DNA from: Melanopsichium pennsylvanicum | Lineage: Eukaryota > Basidiomycota > Ustilaginomycetes > Ustilaginales | Assembly (NCBI GenBank): GCA_900208305.1 | Contig: OAPG01000011.1 | Span: forward strand, 1-64,000 | Direction: 5' to 3' | DNA length: 64,000 nt | Shown: positions 8,177 through 19,553 of the stretch, piece after piece | Position numbering within the stretch: the first letter of the stretch is position 1 | How the letters are laid out: the number at the start of each line of letters is the position of its first letter | Notes under the pieces: model-generated | What the model saw: only the letters and a program-made list of their open reading frames with translations | Databases searched by the model: none | Told to the model about the DNA's origin: nothing | Translations under genes and position numbers: made by a program

Positions 8177-11100
8177 ATGTCACTCTCGTCCTCTCAACTT
8201 GGTGACGGCGATTGCAAAGAACAGCTTGCACAGCTTGTTGACAGCTTCCTGTGCCCTCCTCTCAAACAGAGCAAGAATGAAAGCGCTTCGGCTTCAACTG
8301 TGGAGGATTGCAAGGTCGTTTCCGCCTTGCTTCATGATCGGCTCTCGAAACAGTTTCTACCAACACAATGGCCTCTTGCTTGTCTCCATGCCTTTCTCAA
8401 CAGCTTTCTGAGACCCAGTCAGCTGCACAATCACCCATCACACGCCGAGACTCACACTACAACAACCACTCTAACCACACCAACCACACCAACTTCCTCT
8501 CCCGCTAATTTGCCCCTTGCTCTGAACCAATCACCTCGCGCTATCCAGGCAAGATCTTGCTTGCAACAGCTGAAAGAGCTTGCTATATGGCCGGCGCTAG
8601 TCCAACTCCATCTTTGTGCTCGCCTTCTTGCAAGCGGAAACAAAAATGCCTTACAGAGCCTTGCCAGTACACTTGCCCAAACCATTATTGCTGAACAATC
8701 TGGTCTTTGTAGGATCCTTCCCAAGCTAAACAATGCTTGCAACAACAAGAGGCGGCTGGCCTCCGCCCTCGCAAATGCATACTGTGATCTATCCTCCCGA
8801 CTTGACACCTTTGACACAAACAACGAGGCCCTGTCATTTGTACTCGTACACTCTGCCCTGTCGCTAGTGACAACTTCCCAGGATCCGGAAGTACTTGGAA
8901 CTAACACCCACCTCGCACAAGAGTTTGGGAGGCAGTACCGTGGTGATGCGCCCGACCGCTTCCTCGACTTTGTCACCCAGCTCAATGCCAGTTTCAACAA
9001 GCTCGGCAAAAACGACCCCAAGCCTTACTATCGAGGTACGCCAATTGTCCAATCCAGCGGCACCGGCAAAACGCGCATGGTGCTTGAATGTTGACGACGC
9101 ACCCCATTGCTGTACGTCTGCTTTTGTAAACCCAGTGCAGATGGCAATGCAAAGGCTGGCTATCCTTTCCCTGATTGTGATGTTCGAAAGTTTTTCCGCC
9201 ATGCTCATAAAAGCCGCGCTGACCAATGCGACCTGCAGGTAGCATGTTTTCTCGGCGCCTGGTTCACCAAGCTTGCTGAAAGCCTCAGAGCTTGTCCCAG
9301 TGACAAGCAAAAGCATCAGCATCTCTTGGAGCTTAACCGCCTCGATCTATCTGCTGGCAACAACATCGATCGCAGAGATCACTTTATGGCGGTTTCTGAG
9401 CTGGCAGGCAAATTGCTTGACGGAACTTTAGACAGCATTGCAAAGGCGTCTCATGAGGAGATCTTTGATCATTACCTCCGCACCCCCTCCTCAATCTCAA
9501 CGATCAGATCCTCTGTGTCTTACGCTATTTGCAATCGCAATCTCAGCCTTGCACAAGGTCTGCGGCACCTGTGCTTGTAGCTTTCGACGAGTGTGTAGAG
9601 ATGAACGTCTCTAACCTACCCGACGGTAACAATCAGCTTAACAGCCTACGTCGGGCTTGGAGTTATTTGAGTTTCATTCAGGCCCAAGACAAGACTCTCA
9701 CATTCTGGCTTGTGCTGATGAGCACCAGCAGCAGCGCTGCTCATCTGGTCAAGCACATTGACACACTAGCATCTGTCCGTCGCCGGAACTCAGCTCCATC
9801 CCCACCTTTGTTGGCCTTGGGTTTGATGAGCTTTCGGAAGAGTGCTCTCACATCTCTTATGCCTCAGAGGCATCTTCACACTTGCACCTCATTGCCTATG
9901 GACGTCCCCTCTGGCGCTCGCTTGAGCACACCAATTTTTGGCAAAATGCTATCTTCAAGCTTCAGGGAGCTGAAAAGTTCAACGAGGAGGACTCCAGTCA
10001 GTGTTTTGGCGTCATGGCATCCCGGCTTGCCCTTGGCTTGGTGCCAGTGCATTCAGGCCGCCTCCCTGTCTTTGGAGAGCAAAAGCTCTTCATGAACAAA
10101 GCAGTGGACCGCCACATGCGCATTGTCACTCATGTGAGCAGCGACGCCACAATGCACGTCACCTCTCCTTCAGAGCCGGTGCTAGCCATTGCAGCTTCGC
10201 TCATCATGCTGCCCACCGCCAAAGATGAGAAGGTTCACGTGCTGGGAAAGTGGCAAAAGGCGGTCAACGTCTACAGGTCGATTCTCGAACATTTCCGCAA
10301 AAGGTGTCTGATTGGACCAGCCATTGCCTTGTTCAAAGACGCCCACGGCGAGCTTGCCTCGCGAGTTGTTCTGATGGCTGCTTGGGACTCAGCAAAGCGG
10401 AAGATACTCGATGGCCTAGAGCATTGCAGCAGCCAAGAAAGTAAACCGCCTCCCACCACATCTGACTATGCTAGGATCGTGAGTCAGGCTGTGCCACTTG
10501 ACAGCATTCTTGCGGGGCTTGCGGACCTGGATCAAGCCAACCTTGACCAGTTGCGTCAACACCTTAGCAAAGTATACAAAAGTGGCTCATCCACTCGCCC
10601 TGCGCTTCAGGCAACGGTTGGCAAACCAATGCTGTGGGTAAACTATACGCATTTCGACGTGCTGCCCAACGAGATCACAGAGATCACGGCGGAGTATCTC
10701 TGGTACTGCTGGAAACGCGGAGTTGCGCTGCAAATGGCGCATTTGCAAGGTGGCATTGACGGGATCATTCCTGTGTTTGTGGGCAGTCTTCAGGAGCCTT
10801 TCATCACTTCAGAAATCAGCAACACCAACATCGAGATACATGCCGCGCGCTACATGACTTATGTGGCTTGGGAGGCCAAGAATCGATCTGATCCGCAGCC
10901 AAACGTGACACTAGGTGATTTGCATAAAACGCTCAAGCTCGCTGGGCCACGGATCATCTGTGCCACACCAGCACCACCTGGAGAGCAGCTGCTCACTGAC
11001 CGGGCTTTACTCAACGTGCTGCTGGGCCTTGGCACCTCAACACCGTTTGCCGCCAAGCCTCGAAGCTTGCAACCATGGTTGCAAATGATCGCAAACACAC

Positions 11101-11354
11101 AATGTCTAAGACTCTGCATCAGGGGCGCGCTTGACCCCCATGCTTACCCTTGCCTGGATGTGCTAAAGATTCGGTCCGTCTTTCAGGATCTTTTGGCTGA
11201 CATCATTGCACTCCCATCCTTTGAGCATCTCAATGTCATGCCTAGCCCAATCTGGAAAAACAATGTCAGGCCCAGCCTACATTTGGTTTCAGATGCTCAA
11301 GTATTGGCACCAGCTCAGTCTGATCTGGAAGAGCATGTCATGGACATGGATTGA
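8177..11354 (+). pseudogene. Decayed copy 2 of the subtelomeric P-loop/nuclease gene
   Basis: Homologous to the intact gene at 1171-4605 over most of its length. ATG at 8177 (frame 2) runs through YRGDAPDRFLDF and an intact P-loop QSSGTGKTR to an in-frame TGA at 9092-9094. Homology resumes in the same frame (PLLYVCF matching PLLYTCL of copy 1), shifts to frame 1 near 9480 (VLVAFDECVEM, matching VFVAVDECVEL) and to frame 3 near 9780 (PTFVGLGFDEL, matching PIFVGMGFDVL), then stays open to 11354. No GT-AG intron fits across the stop. The C-terminal nuclease signature is conserved: GIDGIIPVF followed by AWEAK, with 37 residues between the Asp and Glu; copy 1 has a 26-residue insertion there. The last roughly 490 codons could still be translated alone, but there is no evidence that they are. 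Confidence 0.85.
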
Positions 11355-11757
11355 AAAATGCACGGATCTGGTCTGGCAAGAAAAGCAGGTCTGCAATCTT
11401 TTCTGTCGCTAGGGGCCTGAAGTATTTTATGCCATATCACAACATGCACACTGACAAGGCTGGTCTCAGCATATTCAAAAAGGTCAATGTTGACAAAGTC
11501 CCAGCAATGTAGTATTGTTTATCCTCAGGTCTCTCTCTGTGTGTGCAAGTACTGGATCAAGATGGTGAAAGGATGAAGGCATACAATGCAGGTTGAGGTA
11601 TGAGCAATTCAAGCAAGAGTGCAGATGTGCTTGCACTTATGCAAGTGTTGGGCAGCATCATAGTTGCTGGCACCAATGTTTGAAGGATTGCAGTTGGGGG
11701 GGAACTGAATGCAGCAAAATTTGGCATATCAGTGATGCCTGCTCTGAGCATGTATGC
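11355..11757. other. Intergenic between gene copy 2 and LTR B
   Basis: About 400 bases without a recognisable gene; presumably the 3' flank of the decayed gene. Confidence 0.5.
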
Positions 11758-12857
11758 TGTTACCAGAGTGGTTTTCAAACCTGGTGAAACACTGTGTTCT
11801 ATTAGTTTTCAGTTTGACATCTGCTAGGACACATGGTTTTGTCTGATATCAGTGCAACATCTGCCGTACGCAGGTATCAACCGGCAGAGGCAATGTAGGG
11901 CACTAATGATGACACAAGGCCTCTGTCTGGCACAGGAGGCCTGATGAAAAGGTGCAACATGATGTAGGACCGTCCGCTGTGTGTGTCAGGGTTGATGACA
12001 GTTGGTATTGCTTAGCACGGGGCCCAAGCTTGTGGGTGTTGCAGTCGCTAGCAGCCGGCACTGATAAGCGCAGGGCCCAAGCTTGTGGTTGTCATGGTTG
12101 ATGACAGTTGGTATTGCTTAACACGGGGCCCAAGCTTGTGGGCATTGCGGTTGCCAGCAGTTGGCACTGATAAGCGCAGGGCCCAAGCTTGCGGACATGT
12201 CGACTCTCTGGTGGCCATTGATATTCTGGTGTACCAGGGTCATAGCGGACAAAGGGGAGCCCCTGGAGGGCCATAGGTATATAAGAACACAGTCTTTACA
12301 GTTGTGGAGGAGCAGGACTCATCCACTCTACTTTATATTTAACCCAGTCTTTACTTTAAAAGTTGTTTATCAGTTACTCAGTATTTAGTTCTCGCCAGCA
12401 GCTGCAATCATACAGTATTGCAGCTATCCAGTGTCTGTGTTCTCCTCAGTATAAGGAGACAAGCCTCATTGATGATTGTCAGCACCATCACTGACACTAC
12501 AGCACCTCAACTGTAGGTGGAACCTCAACTGCGGTCACGGAACCTCCACCGTAGCCAATTCATTATCACAACAGCTTCCAGACCATCCAAAGCAGCCCCT
12601 GACGTCCCTGACAGTGACCAACACTTGCATCAAGAACACTCGTGCACCATGAAGGTCTTACAACATACAGACGAGCCGCATTACCTCTGACCGGAGTGTT
12701 CACAGTGGCCAGCCAGCTCAAGATTTGCCTAGCGTGTTTCACAGCAAAACACAATAGAACCAGCCTGCTCATCGGGTCTCAAACTCAAACACGCCAAAAC
12801 AGACATTTCAGCGGATCTCAACGCAAAGCTGGAGTTTGGCACATTGGCCCCTGAAAC
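11758..12857 (+). repeat. Solo LTR B (about 1.1 kb), plus orientation
   Basis: It starts TGTTACCAGAG and ends close to GGCCCCTGA followed by AACA, a slightly altered terminus. It contains the short-repeat block (units with GGGCCCAAGCTTG), then GTATATAAGAACACAG near 12278 as probable U3 promoter, and the conserved U5 part. No flanking target duplication was seen, and no gag-pol is attached. Confidence 0.8.
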
Positions 12858-13271
12858 ACACCTGCAGTCAAAACACCATAAATCCTCCAGTTCTATTGCA
12901 GGCCATTGTGAGATCCAGTTGAACCTCAGGTTTCATTCAAACTGACTCCCACTTCCAGTAACATTGGGTCACCACTTGGTACACCATTTTCTTTATCAAC
13001 ATCACAGGACTGTATAGTAAATTCAACTTCAACACATCTCTTAATCAAATCTTGTCAAGCTCATTTAGTTGAGGTTCTCATCTCTGCACCTATCTCACAG
13101 GATTGTATTTTACAAATCCATTCATTTGTAGAGAGAGAAAAGCATATGTGTACCTTAAAGCAAACCCTTCAGAGTGACATTTGATTGTCTCAGAGCTGCA
13201 AATCAGAGTTTTGAGCCTTGAGCTATTGCAGTTGCATCAGTAGCAATGCAGTTGGGAAGAGTTTGAAGAAT
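12858..13271. other. Intergenic, no feature recognised
   Basis: About 410 bases between LTR B and the 3' end of the minus-strand P-loop gene. Nothing recognised. Confidence 0.5.
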
Positions 13272-16200
13272 TCATTTGGCTGTCTCCATGGTAGTTGCAA
13301 TTTTCACGATCCGCTTCATGTATTTTGGATGAATGGTGCCAAACAAAGCACACTGGTTGTCATCCAGAAAGCTTTTCTTGTCGCCATTGCCGCTCAGCCA
13401 CAGGTCATGGCGCTCGAGACGGTCGCTCTTACTGACGTCATCTTGCTCAATGTCCGTCATCCGCGTTTGATTTGTATCCTTTTCCGGAGGATCGATAACC
13501 CTATTGAGCCAACGGGCGGACCCACGGGACGTGAAATCAATCGAGACGACCATGTGTGAGCGGTATCCTATTTTGCTCTGACCCTCCGCATCACCGCGAT
13601 CTTTGTTCGTAGCAGCAACTGTCCTGTGTTCCTCGACTCGACTCCATGTCAGAACTGCTTCCGTCGAAGCATCATCAGCCGCATGCAGCTTCTCCGCACT
13701 TGGTGGGAGGTCCCTTTGCTGGTCTGGGTGCTCGTTGTTCAAAGATGGCAATGTATGGGGATCGTCGCTCGCCTGCATCGAGTCTGCCGGTCTCGTCTCC
13801 TTCTGTACCTCTTGCAAATTTGTGCAATCTTGATGATCTTTGTCTAGGTCCGTTCTGGGCGGTCTGACCCGCACAATTACGTATTCGAGCCAGTCCGGCT
13901 CAAAAGGATGAAGTGCTAACTCTTCACCGTTTATCTTATCAAACTCAGAGTGGACGTATTTGACGCCAGCGCGATGAACCGGAATGACTAGACTCCACTT
14001 TTCTCGTTCCGAGTCTTCGGCCATCCATGCGCACTGACGAATCCACCCATCAACCAGCGTGCCCAGCGGAAGAGGCTCTCCTGGCTTCCAAGCTTGTGGC
14101 ATCTTCAATATGTGTGTAAAGTTGGTCAATCTAGTTTTCATCCATAGGAGGGTGGGCTCTTCTGGCTCGGAAAACGATCCTCGTCCATCTGAATCGACGT
14201 TTCGATTCAGCAGAACGTCGATCAGCCTCCAAAATGGGATGGGATCGTTGATTTGACGCTCGAGAAGATTCTGCACAGGAGTCTCAAATCCGTAGGAAAG
14301 GGGTGGGTCAGTGCCGAAGAGACCAATGGTTCGACGGTGACCTTTGATTTGACGCTCGAGAAGATCCTCCACAGGAGTCTCAAATCCGTAGGAAAGGGGT
14401 GGGTCAGTGCCGAGGAGATTATGGGCAATATCGCTCGCAGCGAGGAAGATAGTCGTTGCCAGACGTCCAAAGCAGTTAACTGGCCCATCGTCCTTATCGC
14501 CGTTAAAGCAGAATGCCGTAAAGCTGTCTGCGGCGTAGGACCAATGCATTTTCGTTTGAGCGCGGAAAATGTACGCAGCCAGAGCGCTACACACGGGTTC
14601 GTCTAATCCCTCTGTTTCTACGATCGACAACTCTTCTTGTGCTGCATCGTGTTGGACGTTTCTTGTTAAGCGCTTGATTTTGCGTGTGCCGAACGTGGCT
14701 TTTTTGCATTTGTAAGAGTGGTACCGATGGTTTAAATTGTAATCCTCAAAGTAGGGAACGCGGAGACTAAACAAGAGCTCTATGAGATAACGCTTGCCGC
14801 CCTCTTTACCGGCACCTAAATCGGTCAGATGAAGCACATCTTTGTAAACACGAAGCAGCGACACGGGACCAAATCGCGGCTTGTCTAGACTGATGAATTT
14901 CTCGGCCATCCACATGGGTCGACCGTACCGCAATGCTACGCACTCCAGGGCGGCGAACGTCATTCCCCGCAGCTGGGCCACCGTCTGAGCGGAAGACGAC
15001 GGTGGCGAATCCTCCCAAGCCGCGTCATAGGGTAAGTCCTCAAAGGCATCGTGCATGAAGAGTGGATATCCGCTGAAGAACGGCTGGGATTCTCGCCGCT
15101 TCATTTGGGATTCGTAGTCGCTGCTCCACGTGTTGATGATTTTCTCGCGGTGCTGGGTTCCATGACCAACCAGGATCATCCAGAGGCTAGGGCGCTGAAA
15201 ATGCTGCCATACTCTGAGCAGAGTCTCTTTGGCTGGCTCGGTGAGTCGATCGTGACCTTTGAGCGCATAGAAAAAGAGTGGACGCTTCTGGATATTCTCA
15301 GAACCTAGAATGGAGGTCAAGAAGGCTGGAAGACTGTCGAGCTCGGAGACGTCTTGGGAGAAAAATCGCCCGAGCTTGCTTGCAAAAATTTCGATCGCGT
15401 CAAAGGTGTCCTTGGACGTTTCCGTGTGCCAGGTTGGATGATTTTCGGAGAACTGGTGAATCAATGTGATTGGTGTACCACGTCTTTTGCGCCAGTTCTG
15501 CATGAGCTCCAGTAGCTTGTCTTGATCGAATGGATTCCCAGTCTCGTATAGCGCTTTGGTCTGATGAAGGACCGTTTGCTGCCAATCTTCGTTCGTGTTC
15601 TCGTCTTCAAAGATGTTTTGCGAGATCGGACGTACAATATGGTCGAGCCAATCTTGCAGTGTGAATTCATGTGTGGCATGCTGCAGCTGGAACTCTTTGA
15701 GCAATTTCCGCGCCAGTCTGGTCAGCTGGATTGAGACAGCGGCAAGATGACAAGCAAAGAAGCAAGCACACTGCGAAGCACTAGGTTCCTTAGTACGACC
15801 ATATGGAAGGGTCAGGAATGGGTGCCATGCGTCTGTATAGTGAGAGCAATTTAGATCAAACATGGCTCCGAGCATCTTATGCTTTGCGAGCTGGACCAAC
15901 AACGTGGTCTTGCCCGAGCCTTTGTTTTGAAACACGGGAACGATGTTGGTCCAGGTGGTTAAGGCTCCTGTCAGATCGGATCTCTTCGTGTTGACCGAGT
16001 CAGAAGCGGGAGGGTCGTCATGCGATTCGAGAATTTTCTCTGAGTCAGTCATGAAGATTTTGATCGGCTGAGTAGCGGCGCGAGCTTGGCAGGACTCGAG
16101 ATGTTCGAAAAGCTTCTGGACTGTGCCGTGAATTGGGAAAGGAGGATGGTACCGCCTTTGAAATTCGTTTCGAGCTTTGAACTGAGCTGGTAGTAGATCA

Positions 16201-16801
16201 GCCTCGTTGTAAGACCAGAGAACGCTTGAAGCTTATGGATTATTGGACAATGTGAAAAGGGTGTTTGAGTCAGATCGTAGACATGAAACGACAACGAGGC
16301 AGAAGCCGTAAGTAGAAGATGAGGTGCTTGTGACTTACAATTGTATTGAGACGAGACCAGCAGATGTTGCATGAGATCGTAGATTGATGCTTGAGGAAAG
16401 ATACGAATGAAATAGACAGCGATATCGTGATAGTTTTTCAAACTGTACCAAGAATTGTTGTTGTTGGTATCAGGATAGCGAAGTTGGACATTTTCTTCCT
16501 CTGAGGATCGAATGTCACTCAAGTTGGTTCGGAAGAAGAAAAGAACAAATTCCGGCAGCAGATCACATTTGATGGGATCATAGAAACAGAGTGAAAGCTG
16601 GAATATGGTGAAGCGGAGAGCGACGACGGCCCACTTTGGATAGGAGCAAATTGCGTGTGGATAGAAGTATAAATTGAAGCGTTGATTAAGATCATTTTCG
16701 AGGGTGGGTAAGAGCTGTTTGAGCTTCTCCGAGCGCTGGTTTGCTCCCTGAGTCCACAATAAGGGTTGCATTCGTGGAGGCCCAAGTTGCGTGGACGACA
16801 T
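13272..16801 (-). CDS. Diverged spliced member of the P-loop family (copy 3), nuclease signature lost
   Basis: Two exons are inferred: 16801-16339 (ATG start, 463 nt) and 16231-13272 (2960 nt). They are joined across a 107-nt intron with GTAAGT donor and AAG acceptor; phases match and give 1140 residues, nearly the 1144 of copy 1. The frame upstream of the exon-2 ATG at 16052 is open and reads ARNEFQRRYHPPFPIHG, aligning with the LRRNYRGDAPFRF block of copy 1. The P-loop is FQNKGSGKTT (Lys262), the same QxxGxGKT type. Other shared landmarks are YGRPMW and a strand WMILVGHG. At the Walker B site the acids are replaced (FYALKGHD), and the C-terminus lacks the GIDG...ExK signature. An in-frame 96-nt period tandem repeat lies at 14250-14417. 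It is probably a divergent paralogue with altered or lost catalysis. Confidence 0.65.
14250..14417 (-). repeat. In-frame tandem duplication inside P-loop copy 3
   Basis: Two near-identical 72-base stretches (14250-14321 and 14346-14417), offset by 96 bases, encode repeated GTDPPLSYGFETPV followed by LLERQI. The offset is a multiple of three, so the frame is kept. Confidence 0.9.
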
Positions 16802-18074
16802 GATGTTGAGCTGTGCGTCAAGGATGAGCTACAGAAAGCAAAGGCAGACACGTTAGAGATGAAAGCAGCAAAATAGAAGCGGTTCAAATGGTGGCGATGG
16901 TGGTGGCGATGGTGGTAGATATGATGGTGTTGGAATAGAGAAATGACAACGTAGTTTATGATGCTCATACTGTATTTGAAATTTGGCTGAGGCGTGCTTT
17001 CAGGGAGAGAATTGTGACAATAGCGTGTGAGACTCATAAATTTCGACAAATTGACATGAAGAGTTGCTTCCTGTGATGTTAAAGAACTAATAAGTAAATT
17101 AGTGTAATGTTACTGTGCTGTATGCACAATGAAAACCATTCTTACGATTACAAACTCGTGTTGACGGAATCATGAGCGGAATGAAGCCGACAGAATTCTA
17201 GTCTTAGACGGATCACAAATTTGGCAAAAGGGGAACCACAAGCGGCCAAGAGGATACCAGCTATGAACATCGGTTCAGAAGCCGATACCTGCATGGAAGA
17301 GAACATACAGACAGATTGGTAATTGTGACGAAGAAATAGGAGTGTGATTGAAAAAAAAAGAAAAAAGTTCAGCTGCTCAACCTGCGTCTTATTTCTCAAA
17401 AGTGACTCTGATATTGAGTGATATCCCATGCTGAGTTAGCAAAGCACATCATCGTTTCGTTTCACAAGCATTTTTGATGCCTACTTACCCATATGCAAGT
17501 TTGCAAAATCCGAAACACCGCCTCGCCGCCAAGTTGTCGCATCTCGACGCTGTGGTCACCACGCGTACTTGGTTTATCATCACATCGAAAAGCTCAACTA
17601 TAGATTGTACCGTAAATAGGGGTTGCAGCTGCTCTACATGCGCCAAAGCTACTAGCAGTATGCAGCTACACCAGCCACACCAGCCACACCAGCCACATTC
17701 CACGGCAGCCAAGACGGGACACATCTTCAACTCTCTCTCCGGAATGCACTGCATCGAGATGAGCGTCCACATACTGCACAATGCCGTAAAGGCGATCAAA
17801 TTTCAATTCAGATCAATGTTTTGACGCGACAGAAATCAAGCTCACCACAATGTATCCAAAGTATGTGTATACCGACGCAGACACAAGACTTCCAAACTTG
17901 ACTTGACAAAGATATTTACACAAGGGCATCTGTACCAAAAGCATAATAATTTTCAACGGCTTAAGCACCCCGTTCGCTAAGACAATCAGTATAGGACTAT
18001 TTTATCGATAAGCATATCCAAATCTTGCTCCAGAGACAAATCCTTTCGCAAAGAGTATCCATGTCAGCAAAATT
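16802..18074. other. Intergenic, no gene recognised
   Basis: About 1.27 kb between the P-loop copy 3 start and the 3' end of the F-box-like gene. Short open frames (for example 17148-17429 minus, 17474-17824 plus) lack recognisable motifs. A small 9-base repeat encoding HQP lies near 17671-17697. Confidence 0.45.
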
Positions 18075-19553
18075 TCAACTGCAAAATTTTCTGATGCGAT
18101 TCATCTGGATGAGTTGAAACGATGAAGGCTCGCAAATCGCTCTGTCTTTCAAAGTACACTCTAACAACACTTTCCTTCGATGTTTGCGAGAAGCCTCCCG
18201 GAAGACGGCTTCTGGCGTAAAGGATTCTACAACCATCAATTGCACCGTGATCTCACCCTCGCTATAGACGGGCTTCGAGATGGGCTCCCAGAACGTCTTT
18301 AGAGCTCGCTTCAGCTCGCGTTCCTGTTGAATTCCCGCAAGAATGTGAATGACCACCCAGAAATGTGGTGCTAAGAGATCTTGCGCAAGCTGCAACACCG
18401 GCAATACGTCGAATCGAAACCATTCGTCGAGGGTTACCTGGTCGCCCAACAGCCGAGGCTCGTAGCGAAGACGTCGTGAGATCAGTTCGAGTTTCTTGAG
18501 CTTCGGGTGATGCTTTCGGATGTGCAGCATGGCGTACACGAAAGCTGCGCTGATGTGAAGACGCGAATACCACAGAACGATCGAGAGCGAAGAGAGGTTC
18601 GGAGCCGCCGTCATCAGACTACATTCTTGCTTGCCATAAGCCTGACAGGGTCCATTCGAGAATGAGTTTGAGTCTGAAATCGAGGTGGGAAAGCAAGACG
18701 CAGCGAGCTGATCAGGCCGAACCAGGAATAGGTTTGCATAATCATCGACCGAGATACCATAGTTGCCGTCCATGAAAAGGACGTTTTTGAGATGAGGAAA
18801 TCCAATGCCAAACGCCTCAGAGCCTTGACTGGCAAGCGGAGAACGTACGATACGGTTGAACTGGTGAAAGAGCTGCTTGGGTGCGTCCTGTCCAAACGTA
18901 TCCGTGATAACACGGATCAAGCCATTGTACCAACGATACCCTTCGACAGGTTCGGCAGACAAGGCTTCTAGTAACTTGGAACAGGTGAGGTCCAGCGGAA
19001 AAGGCTTTGTTCCGTCGAAAGCGCGATAGGAACAGCCAAAGTGTCCTTCCTCATCACCTGCATTCAAAACAAGGTCACCCCACTCGAGCGATTCGAGAGA
19101 GGTGGCACCAAGGCAAACCCGAGAGATATGAGCGATCCAAGCGTACACGTTTTCGCCCCGCATACGGTTTGTACACCTTTCCGACAGCTGATTGAAGTCG
19201 ATGCGTAGGTGTCGAAGTTCTGCTAAGATAGGAGCAAAGTTGAGTGAGCACATTGCAGCCAAATCTTGGTCTGTCATGGAATCATTATTGTCCTGGGACA
19301 GAGAAAGGCTAGGGAGCATGATTGGTGCTAGTACGTGCAGGAATCGCGTGTGAACGGTTGGCAGGCATCTGGTCAGCCACAGCATACATTTAGTAGGGCA
19401 GTCAAAAGAGCATTTCTGGTGGGAAGAGAACATGCAAATCTTCATATGCGGTCCAGTGCACTCGAACACAATGAAATCGAGAACGTATTGAAAGATTTCG
19501 GGAGGAAGGTCAAAGAGGCCATTGCTGGTAGCTGCGTCAGTCGGGTGATTCAT
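18075..19553 (-). CDS. F-box-like protein
   Basis: A single exon of 492 residues. The frame is open further upstream, but the first ATG in it is at 19551-19553, which I take as the start. Near residues 12-30 the sequence GLFDLPPEIFQYVLDFIV fits an F-box (LP.EI...I/L pattern), which in SCF ubiquitin ligases binds Skp1. The remainder contains irregular leucine-rich segments (LAELRHLRIDF, LKKLELISRRL) as in fungal F-box/LRR-like substrate receptors. A cysteine/histidine-rich patch follows the F-box (CMFSSHQKCSFDCPTKC). The substrate is unknown. It is the first non-family gene inward from the telomere and lies in the rapidly evolving zone, so it may be lineage-specific. Confidence 0.6.
   Translation of the reverse strand: MNHPTDAATSNGLFDLPPEIFQYVLDFIVFECTGPHMKICMFSSHQKCSFDCPTKCMLWLTRCLPTVHTRFLHVLAPIMLPSLSLSQDNNDSMTDQDLAAMCSLNFAPILAELRHLRIDFNQLSERCTNRMRGENVYAWIAHISRVCLGATSLESLEWGDLVLNAGDEEGHFGCSYRAFDGTKPFPLDLTCSKLLEALSAEPVEGYRWYNGLIRVITDTFGQDAPKQLFHQFNRIVRSPLASQGSEAFGIGFPHLKNVLFMDGNYGISVDDYANLFLVRPDQLAASCFPTSISDSNSFSNGPCQAYGKQECSLMTAAPNLSSLSIVLWYSRLHISAAFVYAMLHIRKHHPKLKKLELISRRLRYEPRLLGDQVTLDEWFRFDVLPVLQLAQDLLAPHFWVVIHILAGIQQERELKRALKTFWEPISKPVYSEGEITVQLMVVESFTPEAVFREASRKHRRKVLLECTLKDRAICEPSSFQLIQMNRIRKFCS

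Noticed and set aside
16049..16801. A separate 250-residue gene upstream of the minus-strand P-loop gene
   Set aside because: A phase-matched 107-nt intron joins it to the downstream frame, giving a protein of the family's expected length; the C-terminal part of the unspliced frame is intronic and out of frame.
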